Source: Pseudoscleropodium purum
Lineage: Eukaryota; Streptophyta; Bryopsida; Hypnales; Brachytheciaceae
DNA length: 64,000 nucleotides
Reading direction: 5' to 3'
Assembly (NCBI GenBank): GCA_963969395.1
Contig: OZ017797.1
Span: forward strand, 25,234,001-25,298,000
This document shows, in pieces, positions 35,854 to 47,689 of the stretch. Each line of letters starts with the position of its first letter. Positions within the stretch are counted from its first letter, which is position 1. The notes under the pieces are model-generated. The model saw only the letters and a list, made by a program, of their open reading frames with translations, ran no database searches and was not told the DNA's origin. The position numbers were made by a program, and so were the translations under genes.

Positions 35854-38800
35854 TTAGTTCAATTCGCACTTGTCGGATTGCCATCGAAGTCTCTGGTTCT
35901 CAATATCATAGGCGAATAGATGTCCTCTCATCATGTCAGCTACAAACATGGAAAAACAGAAACCTCGTCTTCCATTAGTGTCAGGTCAAATAATGACGAT
36001 AGAGAGAATTTGCAGGTGATGTTAGGAAGAGAAACTATACTTGAAGAGACCACAACTTGCAAATCCAAATTCATTTGACTACAAACTGATAACTTCCTCA
36101 TGAACTCGTCCATGAATAATGTTAGCATGACAGAAGTGGCTGTTTAATAGAATGCCGGTACTCACCTCCAATATTAGATATAAAATGTTCATCGTCTTGG
36201 AGGATGTTCACACATAGCTTCTTCGTGGTTACCTGCGTACACAGATACAGAAAGGCAAAGATCGACAGAACATTCTGTAATTTGATTGAACACGACTAAA
36301 CAGATTTACCCTAAACATCCTACAGGATACTCAACGGAGGTCTTTCGATGAACCAGTCAACAGTCCCACTACTTCGCCAGCGTGACTGAGTCACATGCTC
36401 TATCCAAACAAGCCGTTAATCGCAAGTGTCTCTACCCCAAATAAAAATGTATAATTTTTATGTCTCTTACATTATAATCCTCAGTGCGATCGTTAGTATA
36501 ATCATCCCTGGTTAAAAAATTCAGCCACTAATGCGCCTATATGTTCCGCCTTTACCTTTAGTTTATGAAACATTATACGCAACCGATATCCAAGGAAAAA
36601 TAGAATTATATACTGAAACACATCTGCGTATCTTTTAGCATCACAGGAGTCCTTACGTCCCAGACCAAGTAGTTTGCGGGTTCAACGGTCAGATACTGAA
36701 AGGCGTCTCGCCTGGAGGCGCTGTCTATTCCCTCAAATGCAAATACAATAGGTGTAAATTCCTGAATTGGTGATCCCTTAGCCTGCAAGTTATTTTCACA
36801 TTTCAACTGCAAAGAAATGTTCGACCTATGTGTTCCTCAGCAAAATCACCAAACTTGAAACTGACCAAGGTATTAAGCATACTTTAAGGAGCAACTGTCC
36901 AGACAAAGCACAAATTCATTTCGACTAATACATACATATAGAAAATATTTGAGATCTCACAATCAGAAACGAAATGTCTAGGTAGATTTGGAATTATTTG
37001 TTTCAATAAGAGCAGTAAGAAAAGTAGCGCACCAAGATCAGATCAGGGGGTTGCCAACATACTCTTTGCTCTTCGGCTATGTATAAACGGTTATCTGCCA
37101 TTCTGGGGAACCCAATGATCGATGCATAGACGTCAAGCTGCTCCCTAACCATTCAACCAACATTTCAGCTTAGAATGTTTGGTGACACCTAAATCCAGTT
37201 GCACATTCGTGTATTCCATCCACCGTCCTTTGCAGTGCAATGATGTCGCGTATCAGCTCAGGAAAGAATATAATGTCGAAGGTGGCCAAGAATAATGAAA
37301 GAACTCACCAAACCCAAAAGTGGTTCATACACACTTGTGGCCAAGAATGTCACGTCGCTCCCGGTGTCAAACAACACCGGAGAATGGAAGGTCTTTTCTA
37401 ATCCAGAAAAGGATACGTACAAAAGATTTACAGCATATGCACATAAAATCCTGAACAGGATACAAATTAACATGCACATTTCAGAAAAATAATTTCGGTG
37501 GTTCAAGATTCCGGTACTACGGAAAATGCAAAAGACAATATACTTTCTGGAAGTCAAACTTAAATGCGTTACTAAAACGCACGTGTGTCCTGCGCTCGTT
37601 AGCTTTGACCAAACCGAATTGCTTTTGTCAAACTTCTCCTTGAGGTCCATGCCCATGGATATGTAGCCCACAGGTGTTGCTGAACTAGGTAGCGCGGTCC
37701 AGTCCACTCCCTCTGCCAAACAAACACCCAGTACGCCCTGCCCGACAGACTTGCTCGTAGTCCATTGGTCTAGGAGAGTCCCTTTGCAGTTTCCCAGACC
37801 AATGAGGCCATCCGCCAGCAGTGGGAGAACCTCTGGGTCACTCTGCTCTTTATTCATCACACAACTGAAAACATCACAAAAATTCTGACATTTCGTTAAG
37901 AAACAAAACAACATTTATTATTTTTCAAGGTGATGGATTCAATCTCCCACGCACTTACAGTTTCAACCCAAACATTTGCGTTACTATCATCAACCCCTCT
38001 AACACTTGTCATAGGATAACCTCTGCCGGAACAAACGACTTCACCATCAGCACTGAGATGCAGTATCAATACAGATGCTCGTGCAGGTGAGTACCCAAAC
38101 GAGCCGAACAAGTTCCTTTCGCTTTTGTCTTCCATCGCCACGGTGAAGCTTTCATTCACAACCAGACCAAAAAAAGTTGAGCCACTGGCATAACGAGCAG
38201 CAAATATGCATGGATAATTGAAACTTGAATCGCATGTTTCTTCTTCTCCGCCGCTTGAAACTTGGAGCTGTCGACATAAAGCTGCAGTATCACCTTCGCA
38301 GCTCACGAAAGAAGTATCTTCAGGCACAAATAATCCGTGGGGTCCCTGCATTCAGATGGTGGTTGGACAGAGCTTACTATCAATACTGTTACCTTCATGA
38401 CTTCAGACTTGAAGCACTGAAATCACAAAATTCGGCCATTAAGACTAAGCATTAGTTTAGGACTCTGTTAAGGTTCTGCATGTAGGACATTTTTAGATGG
38501 CATAGTCCCAACATGTAAGTTCAAGTAGCTTCCCTCAATAGACCACCAAAACGAATAACTCGAAGATCTAAGGTAGAGAATGCTAAACCATCAGGGACAC
38601 AATCTCGTCTCATATACTGGCCCCAATTACCAACAGCACCTCATCTATGTATAGACTTGGTTGGCCTTATTAGCAAGTGGTGTAAGCATGACTTGGCTAA
38701 TCTTTGAATGGAAATCACTTTCAGGAGTTTACAACGACCCGCTTTAAAATTGCACAAAAAACTCATGCATAGTAACAAGAGATTTGGCTATTGTATCCAA

Positions 38801-40650
38801 AGATCTCTCTACAGCTCTGTTGTCATCTCCCAAATGTCGAACTCCAACATATGTCAAAAAGCACCCTCTACCTTATTTACAAGACAAAAATGGATAACGC
38901 AGAAAACAGAATCATCGCATTTTTTACAGTCGAGTTCTTCTTGAAATTTTGGTAACAATGCCGGCACCACCACGATAGGAGATTTCAGGCGGCAGGGAGG
39001 TACTCACCCAATCAGTCAACTTCGAAACAAATGTACGAACATTACAGTAAACCCACGACAATGCACTCCCAGTGTCGATCTGAAAGTTGTACTTCACTGG
39101 AGGGACTCCCAGTTTCATCTCAATGTAGAACTGCTCACTGTGCACATTGCATAGAGAAAAGGCGAACAAAGAGCTTAACACCGCAAAACACCAAAGTGCC
39201 TAGAAAGAGCATATCAACAAAAATTGCAAACAAAACCTGCTCCAAGCTCATTGAAGATAGAGGATTCTAAAACCGTAAGGGACCTGATACCGTCTTCTAT
39301 AACGACCCCTCATACCAAAAGCAACTTCTCTTTTCCAACATACTTGGTTGACCTTCACTTAGCAAGTTTACTGTAAGCATGATTTGGCTAAGTGACACTG
39401 GCCACATACATTTGCATGCAAAAGAGGTTCTCTACAACCCCTTCAGTAGTGATCTATAATTTCCCACTTTAAATAATTGCAAAAGATTCATACATAGTGA
39501 TTAAACGTTGATCCTTAAAAGAGTTAGGCTCTTGTGCCCAAAGTGATCCCTCCACGAAGCTCTATACTGACCTCACAATGAAAGCAAACTCCTAAAATGT
39601 GTAAAAAAACTTAAAGTAAAACAAATAGTGCACACCTCAAACTCAATCATATAAGGTAAAACAACCCATCATTGTCAAATGACAAGTGACAGACACCTAA
39701 GAGATGATCCCATGACAGTTATTATCAATTTATGAAATTTTGAGCCACCATCAATGTCTCACCTAACACTATTGGAGTGATTAATGAACCCATTAGGAAC
39801 ACCTAGCTTTTTCAGTGTAAATCATTGAAAAAAATGACTTGTTTAAGGCCCTCCAAGTTATAAAATATTTTGACTGCTTTAGGTAAAAAAGGTGAGCATT
39901 ATTAATACAGGTTTTGTTAATTTTGGAGTAGTCTACAGACTGTTTTGGGCAGAACACTCCAAAAAAATCATAGCAAAGTCGTACTTCAATTGTTGTTGGC
40001 ATTTCTCACACTTGTCTGTAGTATGTGATGGGGGAAATTAAAAAAATTCAGCCATGGCATGAGGGCAAACTAGCAATTCTGACCATGGTGGGCTGTTTTA
40101 CCTTAGACACAAAGATCATGAATTCGAAGTATCCAAGGAAGAAGAAGAGCACATTGGAACGAGGGATCCAAGTACATATCATCAACGCTGGTTCGATGTC
40201 CACCACGGATATTCATCAATACATCCGTTCCTCGAATCCTTCTTCGCCTCCTCGCCCTGTTTTCACGCCATCCCAATCCATGTCCGCCACTTCGATTGTA
40301 GTAGAGGTATAAAGGAAACACCATCCCCGAACTGCTCGACTGGTGTACATACGAACGATGTCGGGAGCTCCATATGAGAATTGACATGGCCATGCTGCAA
40401 GCTGCAAGCAACGCAACGCAGACACAATTACGCACCGTCCACCCCCGATTCAGATACCCCGCACTCTGCACAAATCCACAACGCATTATCCAATTTCAAA
40501 GACGGGCAGGGGAAGAATGCTTTCATACACGCTAGGAAACCCTAATTAAGAAAATTCCTTTGCAGAATAAACCATGCTCACCGCAATTGCAGGGTCGTCA
40601 AGTCGTCTCCACGGACCTCGTCCATCGCTCCCTCGACCTCCTCGCCTCAT
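35854..40650 (-). CDS. Membrane-anchored A1B (nepenthesin-like) aspartic protease
   Basis: Model on the minus strand, 5' to 3': 40,650-40,582; 40,465-40,176; 39,137-39,008; 38,345-38,095; 37,864-37,583; 37,450-37,309; 37,256-37,189; 37,144-37,063; 36,806-36,657; 36,232-36,166; 35,939-35,854 (538 aa). Every junction is GT-AG and in phase. Residues about 36-55 (CVCVALLAACSMAMSILIW) form one hydrophobic segment, so a signal anchor or signal peptide after a basic N-terminus is likely. The first catalytic motif is FQIDTGSALSW (Asp141), the flap region YASGSTFFG with the cysteines typical of A1B enzymes precedes it in exon order, DGLIGLGN follows, and the second catalytic motif is VLFDTGSDVTFL (Asp369). 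The C-terminal MRGHLFAYDIENQRLRW is diagnostic of the family. The usual Cys pair right after WVYC is absent. It probably cleaves proteins in the secretory or endomembrane system; the substrate is unknown. If the first small exon is wrong, translation could start at the in-frame ATG at 40,486. Confidence 0.9.
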
Positions 40651-42050
40651 CTTCGCCAATTAGCGAGAATACAATCGATCGATTCTCGATTGCAAGACGT
40701 ACAAGGTAGTCATTCACGGACGCAATAGGATTGTAAACCTTACTGTAAGATGCTTGGCTTTTGATTCTCGATCAGCACCTGGAATTCTGCCAAAAAAACA
40801 ATCATCAATTCATTGTATTTTCGCTTTCGTATAGGCAGTAACTTAGGTGGCGATCTTGCGTCCAAGCCAAGGAATGGAACCTCGTCGACGACGGAATGGA
40901 CTCCGCCATCGCTGCAATGCGGGAGCCCAGCGGTTTCGGACACGAAACTTGCAACGCCCTTTCGTTTCAAACGGAATCTGCAGTAGAGGAACCTGATTCC
41001 GACCTTCTATGGACTTTTGTTTGGTCGTCATGAAAAATTAACCCTAATGTTGGAATTCTTAAACAATTCTATTTTAAAAATTTTGTGAATTTCTGTCTAA
41101 TTCTGAATATTTTGCTCTTCACAAAAGGGACAAGGTAAATTGGTATATTAGTAAGGTGTATAGTACTTTTTCAATCTATAGTGGAGTGTTTGAGATAATG
41201 CAATGTACTATAATAAATGCAGTCATTGGAAAAAAAGGGTGGAAAATTAGGTGGGCAATACTATCAGTAATTCCTATAAATGTACAATGTAGCCAAAATT
41301 ATTTTTTATATTCAAATTTTCAACTTTATCAATGCAAACAAGGTCCAAAATTTATATAGTAAAATAAGATTTGAATTTTTTTCACTTTTCAAGAATCAAT
41401 GATAAAGAAGTCACATTGTCTTACCAAAGTTGGATAAATGCTAAAATGAGTTAAAAATTACTATTGACTCAATGCAAATTCAATATATTTGTTGTCATGC
41501 CTAGAAATGATGTGACATGCCCTAAAATATAATTAGATGATAGAAAATAAAATCTTAAAAGAAACCACAAATTTTTTCTCAAGAAAAGATATATTTATAT
41601 TTATGATAAGGTCATTAAAAAATATTGAACTTTGAATTGGGACAAAAGTAAAAAAATCATAGAAGTTGAAAATTAACAAAAGTGAAATTATGTGACTACA
41701 AAATCAAGACACTATAGTTTGAAAACACCATAATAAGTCTTCAACAAAGTGAATTCAAATTCAAATTTTTAGTATTGTAATTCTCAATCCATACATCTAC
41801 ATTACACTAAAATATGTAAACTAAATTTTTCATACTTTAATTTTCTTAAATTTAAAGTTGAGATACACCCATAGGCACATGTTGAAAGAAAAACAAAAAC
41901 GGTGAAGAATTTGAAATTGAAGTGATTAGTATGTGTTCAATATGAAATTGGAATTTAAATCCTACAATTAAACTTTTCATTTTTTATAATCTTTTCCATC
42001 AAAAAATCTTGATCTAAGAATGATCATTTTTTGCATCTTTAGGCTCCAAA
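40651..42050. other. Upstream region of the aspartic protease and AT-rich spacer
   Basis: The part from 40,651 to about 41,040 is GC-balanced and probably holds the promoter and leader of the protease. Two overlapping minus-strand frames there (about 76 and 62 codons) have no family match. From about 41,050 the DNA is AT-rich and featureless. Confidence 0.5.
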
Positions 42051-42059
42051 TGCAAAGGA

Positions 42060-42352
42060 TCATTAGAAGAGTTTTGGGGGGGGTCCAAAAGCTTGTTTCA
42101 GGCCTGTTCCCCTGTAGTTGTTCCTCGCTGCGAGGGGAACGGCCCGCTGTCAAAATTTTCTTTTTCATAAAAAAAAGATTAGTCTCCAAATGCAAATAAA
42201 TAAAATAATGAATTGTTTTTTTAGTCAATGACGTGGTAGGGGCTCGGCAGCCTCAGCTATGTCAGACCGCTACGCTGAACCTATTCCCTACGTTCACAGG
42301 CTGTGATAACTCGTAAGCATCCGGAGGCCTCCAAAATCTTCTAATGTGATTG
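42060..42352. mobile_element. Inverted-repeat segment with GC-rich core, class unknown
   Basis: Left CATTAGAAGAGTTTTGG (about 42,061) and right, in reverse complement, CATTAGAAGATTTTGG (ending about 42,349) bound a segment containing two GC-rich islands (42,100-42,150 with the hairpin GTTCCTCGC/GAGGGGAAC, and 42,228-42,330) separated by AT-rich DNA. No target duplication was found. Confidence 0.45.
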
Positions 42353-44922
42353 GAGTTAATATTTCTTACTTTTACATTAGTGTATTATGTATTCCTTTAT
42401 CATCATCTCAGAAGACACTAATATCCATGACTTGTTGAATGTAAAGTCTAACTAGTTGCAATTCATTTCATTCCTATGACTTAGTTTGTATCTTATACCT
42501 ATATTCTCAACAAATAGTGACTCAAAGTGTTCATTTTGAATTAATTTAGTGGTTATTTCAAAATGTATTTAATTTTTATTTTAAAATCTCCCCTCTAACC
42601 ATATTTATATTTTTGAGACCAACCTCTATATGCAAATGATATGGGTTAATGGCTCATATATTTTGTATCCATATTTCTTGTATGTACCCATATTTGTATC
42701 TATACCATATCATATTCCTACCATACTTGTATCTCTTATTTTTCAAGATCAATGGTGTCAGAAGAGGGGAGGAGAAATTATTTTTTTAGAATCAACGGCT
42801 CAAGATCAACAAGTTATTTATTTCAAGTGAGGGGGGGTTGTTGTTAATTGAAACCAAGTGTGTTGTATCTTTTCATTGGATAGTTTGCATATCATTTTGA
42901 TCACCTATTATCTCTTTGCAATTCACTCCTTGTATACAGTGCCATTGCTCCTATGTTCAGGATGCAATTTGAAAACATTGGCAAAAAAACTGGTGAAACA
43001 AATCTATAGAATTTGTATTTTCAGTAAAGAAAATAGAGAAAATTACTGGACTCTATACTTAAAAAAAAGGGTTCAATTTGGGAATTGAAGGAAAATAGCA
43101 GGTAAAACTCACAAAACTTCCCGAACACTATGTGCTGTTCATCAAATTCTTATTCAAACTCTTTGCAGAAATAACTGAAAGGATGATAACCTATTTGTTT
43201 GTTGCAAATAATGAATATTTCTCTTCCTTCCAATTCTAGATTCAATTGGATTTTCAACCACTGTCTGATGCTTCCTGCAGCAGTCGTGTGTAAGAAGGCG
43301 TACGATACATTGGAAGCTAATTACTGGCATTTGTATTTCAGATGGATCATACTGGTACTTAGTTAGGGTGATTACATGTGCAAGACTGCATATTACTGCA
43401 GAATTGCTTTTGTGCATATTACCCAGTGCCTGTGCCTTGGTTATGGATTACTTGACTTGTCAAATTGAACAATGCACTGATGCTGCCGATACGACTGCAT
43501 TTTCATTTTCAGATATTTCTTGTACGCAACTACAAATTTCCCATCTGAGTTAAATTAATACGCAATTCAAAAGAGAATTGGTGCCTCAAAGGTGTCCACC
43601 AACCATGGCATTGTGAGACGGCGTGGCATGCCGAAAAGAGTATCAGTAAGGTAGTTGAGTTTCCTTGCTCACCTAACTTATTGCTATCGATCCAATTCAA
43701 GCTAGGGAGGATTACGGACTGTGAAGTGCAGCATAAATCTCACTAAATATTTACAGTAATGGTCACTCTTGTCATATGTAGGATTTCAGAAAGTCAGAAA
43801 TGTGACATTCAAGCTCTCTGAAAATCTCTGGAACTAGTACTATTGAAGCGTACAGCTTTGAAAACCCTAACTTTCAAGTGTTCAGATGGGTTCTGAGGTC
43901 TTGAGTCCAGAATCTAGGTCTACTATCTAGATTTGACCTTCACGTTTCAGTCGAGCAATAAAAAAACTGCTCCAATTCCTCAATTCTCAGCATTAAATAC
44001 AATTCCCAAATTCTTCTATTAAAAAGAATATGGGGTTCATAACGCAGTGATGCAAGACAGGAAGTTGAAGTGTCTGCTTGATGTCGAAATGGCGAATCGC
44101 AGGTTTTTATTTCCGTCTGGTGTACTAGACTTGATCGATAAATGGGAGCAAGAAGTCTAGAGCGAAAACCTCTTGAAACTAGGCAGCATCATGCAGTATG
44201 CGTAGTACTAATGACCAACATGTGGAGATACTCTGAACTACAACAAATTCTACAACAATGAACAGGCAGAGCGGAACGTTTTGATTTCCAGGAAAGAGAG
44301 TGATCCGCTACCCTGCTAATACAAATACTGCCATTTAGAGTCTGCAGGAAAATCTCCCACTGAAATCAAAAAGTCTTGCTGTAAGTTCTACTTAAGAGTT
44401 TGCGCCTTGATCATTAATTGGTGCAGTAATTTAGTATAATTTCACTCTGCATGTCAATGCCAAAAGTGTGCACCTATATTCAAGACTATGAAAATTCAAA
44501 GTTTAACTCATGAAGTGTTCAAAACATGCATGTTAAAGAGATTTCTAGAATATCCTTTTACTTCCAACAATCTCCAACAAAAACTTGGAATGCCAATTTT
44601 CTTAAAATAGAAATATTCCAAAAACTTTGGGACTTTTCAGAATGGGTTTTCTGAAGCATATATCCAAACATGTTCTAGACCTTTTAGACCTTCTTCTGCA
44701 TGTATGTCACGTTTTTTTGCGCTGGAATCACACCTCTAGTTTTAACAAAAATTGACATTCTGGATATGTAGTTTAATAATAGTAACCATCTTCAATTGCT
44801 TGTTTGGCTGATTTAGGTGCATGTTACCACTAGTGACCAAAGTCACAATCATACACTTGGCTATATATGTGAAGTGCACGTGTTACTCCATATGGTCAAG
44901 TGCATGATCGAAAACAAATTGT
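42353..44922. other. Intergenic DNA, no gene supported
   Basis: About 42,600-42,850 resembles repeat family E in inverse orientation. From 43,100 to 44,900 composition is more balanced, but no frame shows a domain; part may be 3' sequence of the RING gene. Confidence 0.5.
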
Positions 44923-45564
44923 CTACAGGAGACGGTGCCCCACAATGGCATTCAGGACTCTCCGGATAACCTCTGTGCCATGAGCAAGATCAATGTCCAT
45001 GACGCCATGGCTAAGGGAGTTCCTGGTGGAAGCCTGACCCGTCGTCCCACTCTCAGCACTGGACACAACCAAAGCATGCATACGATTCCTCCTTCTCAGC
45101 TCCTTCAATTCTCGCCTCATGCGAGACAGACTCCGAACGTCGGCGTCGACGAGATTTTGCATCTGCGCAATGCCCTCCTCTTCTCCTGCAAGCCTTGTGC
45201 GCTCTACGTCTTCCTGTCGACACACATGATCCATAGTTTCACGATACAAGTGAACCGCGATCGAGTCATGGTCAGGTGCCGAAGTAGTAGGTGCCCGTGG
45301 ATGGGGCCGAGGCGGAATTGTAATTGCAGCAGCATTTGCAGCTTGTGGAGGTTCCGCTTGTGTGGTCACGTAGACGGGGGTGATGCTGGAGTGGAGGGTG
45401 AGAGAGGATCGGCACACGGGACAGGGTTTGGCCATGTCGTGGACCCATCGATACAGGCAGGGCCAGCAGAAGAGATGTCCGCACGATGTGCAGACGGGGT
45501 TCTGGGATTCCTCGAAGCAGATGTTACAGCCCCAGGTGGGAAGCATATCATTCGAATCCGCCAT
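44923..45564 (-). CDS. RMA/RNF5-like RING-finger E3 ubiquitin ligase
   Basis: A single uninterrupted frame of 213 aa starting at the ATG at 45,564 (MADSNDML). The N-terminal C3HC4 RING spans residues 13-51: C13-x2-C16, C28-x-H30, C33-x2-C36, C48-x2-C51, with CGHLFCWPCLYRW, the wording of the RMA/RNF5/RNF185 group, followed by an ITPVYV segment like the LVPLYG found there. These ligases recruit E2 enzymes and usually sit in the ER membrane by a C-terminal hydrophobic tail. Here the C-terminal half is hydrophilic, with a charged, probably helical stretch (RMRRELKELRRRNR) and no membrane segment before the stop. It may be soluble, or a tail exon may have been missed. All RING ligands are present, so it should be active. 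The frame is open a further 12 codons upstream, but no ATG lies there. Confidence 0.88.
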   Translation of the reverse strand: MADSNDMLPTWGCNICFEESQNPVCTSCGHLFCWPCLYRWVHDMAKPCPVCRSSLTLHSSITPVYVTTQAEPPQAANAAAITIPPRPHPRAPTTSAPDHDSIAVHLYRETMDHVCRQEDVERTRLAGEEEGIAQMQNLVDADVRSLSRMRRELKELRRRNRMHALVVSSAESGTTGQASTRNSLSHGVMDIDLAHGTEVIRRVLNAIVGHRLL

Positions 45565-47254
45565 GCGGGTGCTTGCTGAGCAAACGAACACGTACTGCAC
45601 GCAGTTAGTAATGCACGCACATAATTACCTAGGAAGCCTTTCTCTCGATCCTCTGTATGTCACAAAATGAGGAGAATTTTGCACCTTGCAGTATCAATTG
45701 CAGGATTCATTTATGTGCAAGGGAAGTTCTAGCTAGAATTGAAAGTCACGTACTTATTAATCAATTCGAGATCATTCACTTCAAATGAACATAAAAGCTA
45801 GTAACTATGCAAGCACAGTAATACATTAACTAAGATCGATCGAGAGTATGAAACTCTTACACGCGGGCGTCCAGAGGATGGAACCAGAGCACAACCAGGG
45901 TACTGCAGTCTCGATCTGTGAAGCGAATTCAACTTACAGTAACTGGGAAGATGTGAAGGTCTCGGCTACGCAAGCTCCTATTTATTTACACCCTGAAGAC
46001 ATGACTACCGAGGCTTCACTTACACCAGCTTCAACCTCGTTGCTTGGATAATTAGAAGCACTTTGATCCAAGTACACTGTAGGATATGACCGTATAGCAA
46101 AAGGAAAAAAACAAACAATAAATAACTTTTTTTTAAATTTTATTTTATATCTATTATGCATGCATGGATCAAAGTGCTTATAAATACTCTTTCTTATTTT
46201 ACTTTTATTTTTGTGTCATATATATAGAAACAACCCCGGTTTTGTTAAATTGGCCATATTCCACTTACTTTGGTGAAGTAAAAGATATGTGGCTTGAATC
46301 CAAAATTTGTACGAGTTGTAGGTTGTAGCCTGAAATTAGCCCAAAAATTAGTCCAAAAATGAGCCCTTTGGGAAGATATATGCCATAGTTTTTGGAACAT
46401 GGAACACCACCAATTTTTAAAAATTAACACTATTATAAACCTTTTCAATCACAATGTATCCTATACTTGGTGTGTTCTCAAGGTATGGGCTAATTATTTG
46501 TCTTGAAATTAATGAAGTATTGACTACTGTAAATGTAGGATGATTTTGTACATAAAAAAAACTTTAATTAGATGTATACATATATATAATATATATTTTC
46601 AATTTTTTTCAATCCAAGTTTATTTTTGAAGGTAAACAATCAAATTGCAACAACAATGTGTAAAAAATTGTGAATGCTAAAAAATTTGATATCAATTACA
46701 TTTCAAAGAAAGAAATATCATTCTAGAAATATAATAATATGTGAATATCATGATACATTTACAGTACATTACTTTGTATGTCATTTCAACTCTTATTAAA
46801 ACCAAATAATATAGGATACTTCTATTGCAACAGCTCTTACCAAACTCCTACTTTCTATTACATTAATACACTCCCCTCTAAATTTTTGTATGTTTTTCTT
46901 TTCTTTCTATTCCTACATGGATTGATTTAGGATCTTTCAACATAAGAATTATAGAACTCCAACTGACCATATTAATTGGTTATATTATTGAAGACTAGAA
47001 AAATTGCATTTTAAAAGGGTTTTTTTATGGTTTATATGATCTCATCCTTATAAAACAAAAATAATTTTTTATGTATATTGTATATTACATCAATATGGAA
47101 TTTATAGAATGAAGGATTTTGAAAGGTTACTCAATAGTCATTCTATCCTTACAACTACTATCTTTTGATGATATATTGGCACATATACTAGTATGCTAAT
47201 AATATCTTAAACTTGAAAGGATTCAATAGTAACTATTTTCAACACATAATGCAT
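45565..47254. other. RING gene upstream region and AT-rich spacer
   Basis: The segment 45,565-46,080 is GC-balanced and likely holds the RING promoter; a 67-codon plus-strand frame in it has no recognisable content. Beyond 46,080 the DNA is AT-rich without a gene. Confidence 0.5.
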
Positions 47255-47680
47255 GGACAAATCAGGGTTGACAAATCAATACGTCCGCCCCAAAATAGCG
47301 TCCGGACGTCCGTCCTCACGGACGCTAGCGGACGCAGCGTTCCTCCCGCCGTCGGAAGGCGGACGGGCGGGGCGGGGCGGTTCTTGTCTACTTTGAGTTA
47401 GTAGGGTTACATTTCCCAAAAAATTAATATAACTCATGAAAATGGTTTGTTTTCCCTTTAATTCTAAGGAAACATTTTTTTTCTTTTTTTTATAACAAAT
47501 CGCGAACCATTGCACTTCATTTAATATTTAATTGTTTAAGGATTAAGGGAGTGACCGCGGACGAGGGGACAGGCGGACGCTGCGTCCGCTGAGACCGCGA
47601 ATGTCAGCGGATATTGCAGACACAGCGTCTGTGTCCGGACGTCCCGGACGTCCGACCATCCTGTCAACCTTGGGACAAAT
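47255..47680. mobile_element. GC-rich hAT-like miniature element, copy 2, with internal AT-rich segment
   Basis: The element is 47,263-47,672 (410 bases). It begins CAGGGTTGAC and ends GTCAACCTTG (one change from the inverted terminus), flanked by the perfect 8-base repeat GGACAAAT (47,255-47,262 and 47,673-47,680). The outer parts match copies 1 and 3. About 176 bases of AT-rich sequence (47,381-47,556) replace the middle section, so this copy has either been invaded or carries captured host DNA. Confidence 0.9.
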
Positions 47681-47689
47681 GGATTTTAC

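Noticed and set aside
40739..41031. Minus-strand frames just upstream of the aspartic protease, considered as an extra 5' exon
   Set aside because: No splice arrangement gave a clear in-frame join to the 40,650 exon, and the content is unlike known protease N-termini.
42100..42150. GC-rich hairpin considered as a tRNA or small nuclear RNA
   Set aside because: No cloverleaf, A/B box or other family signature could be found by eye.
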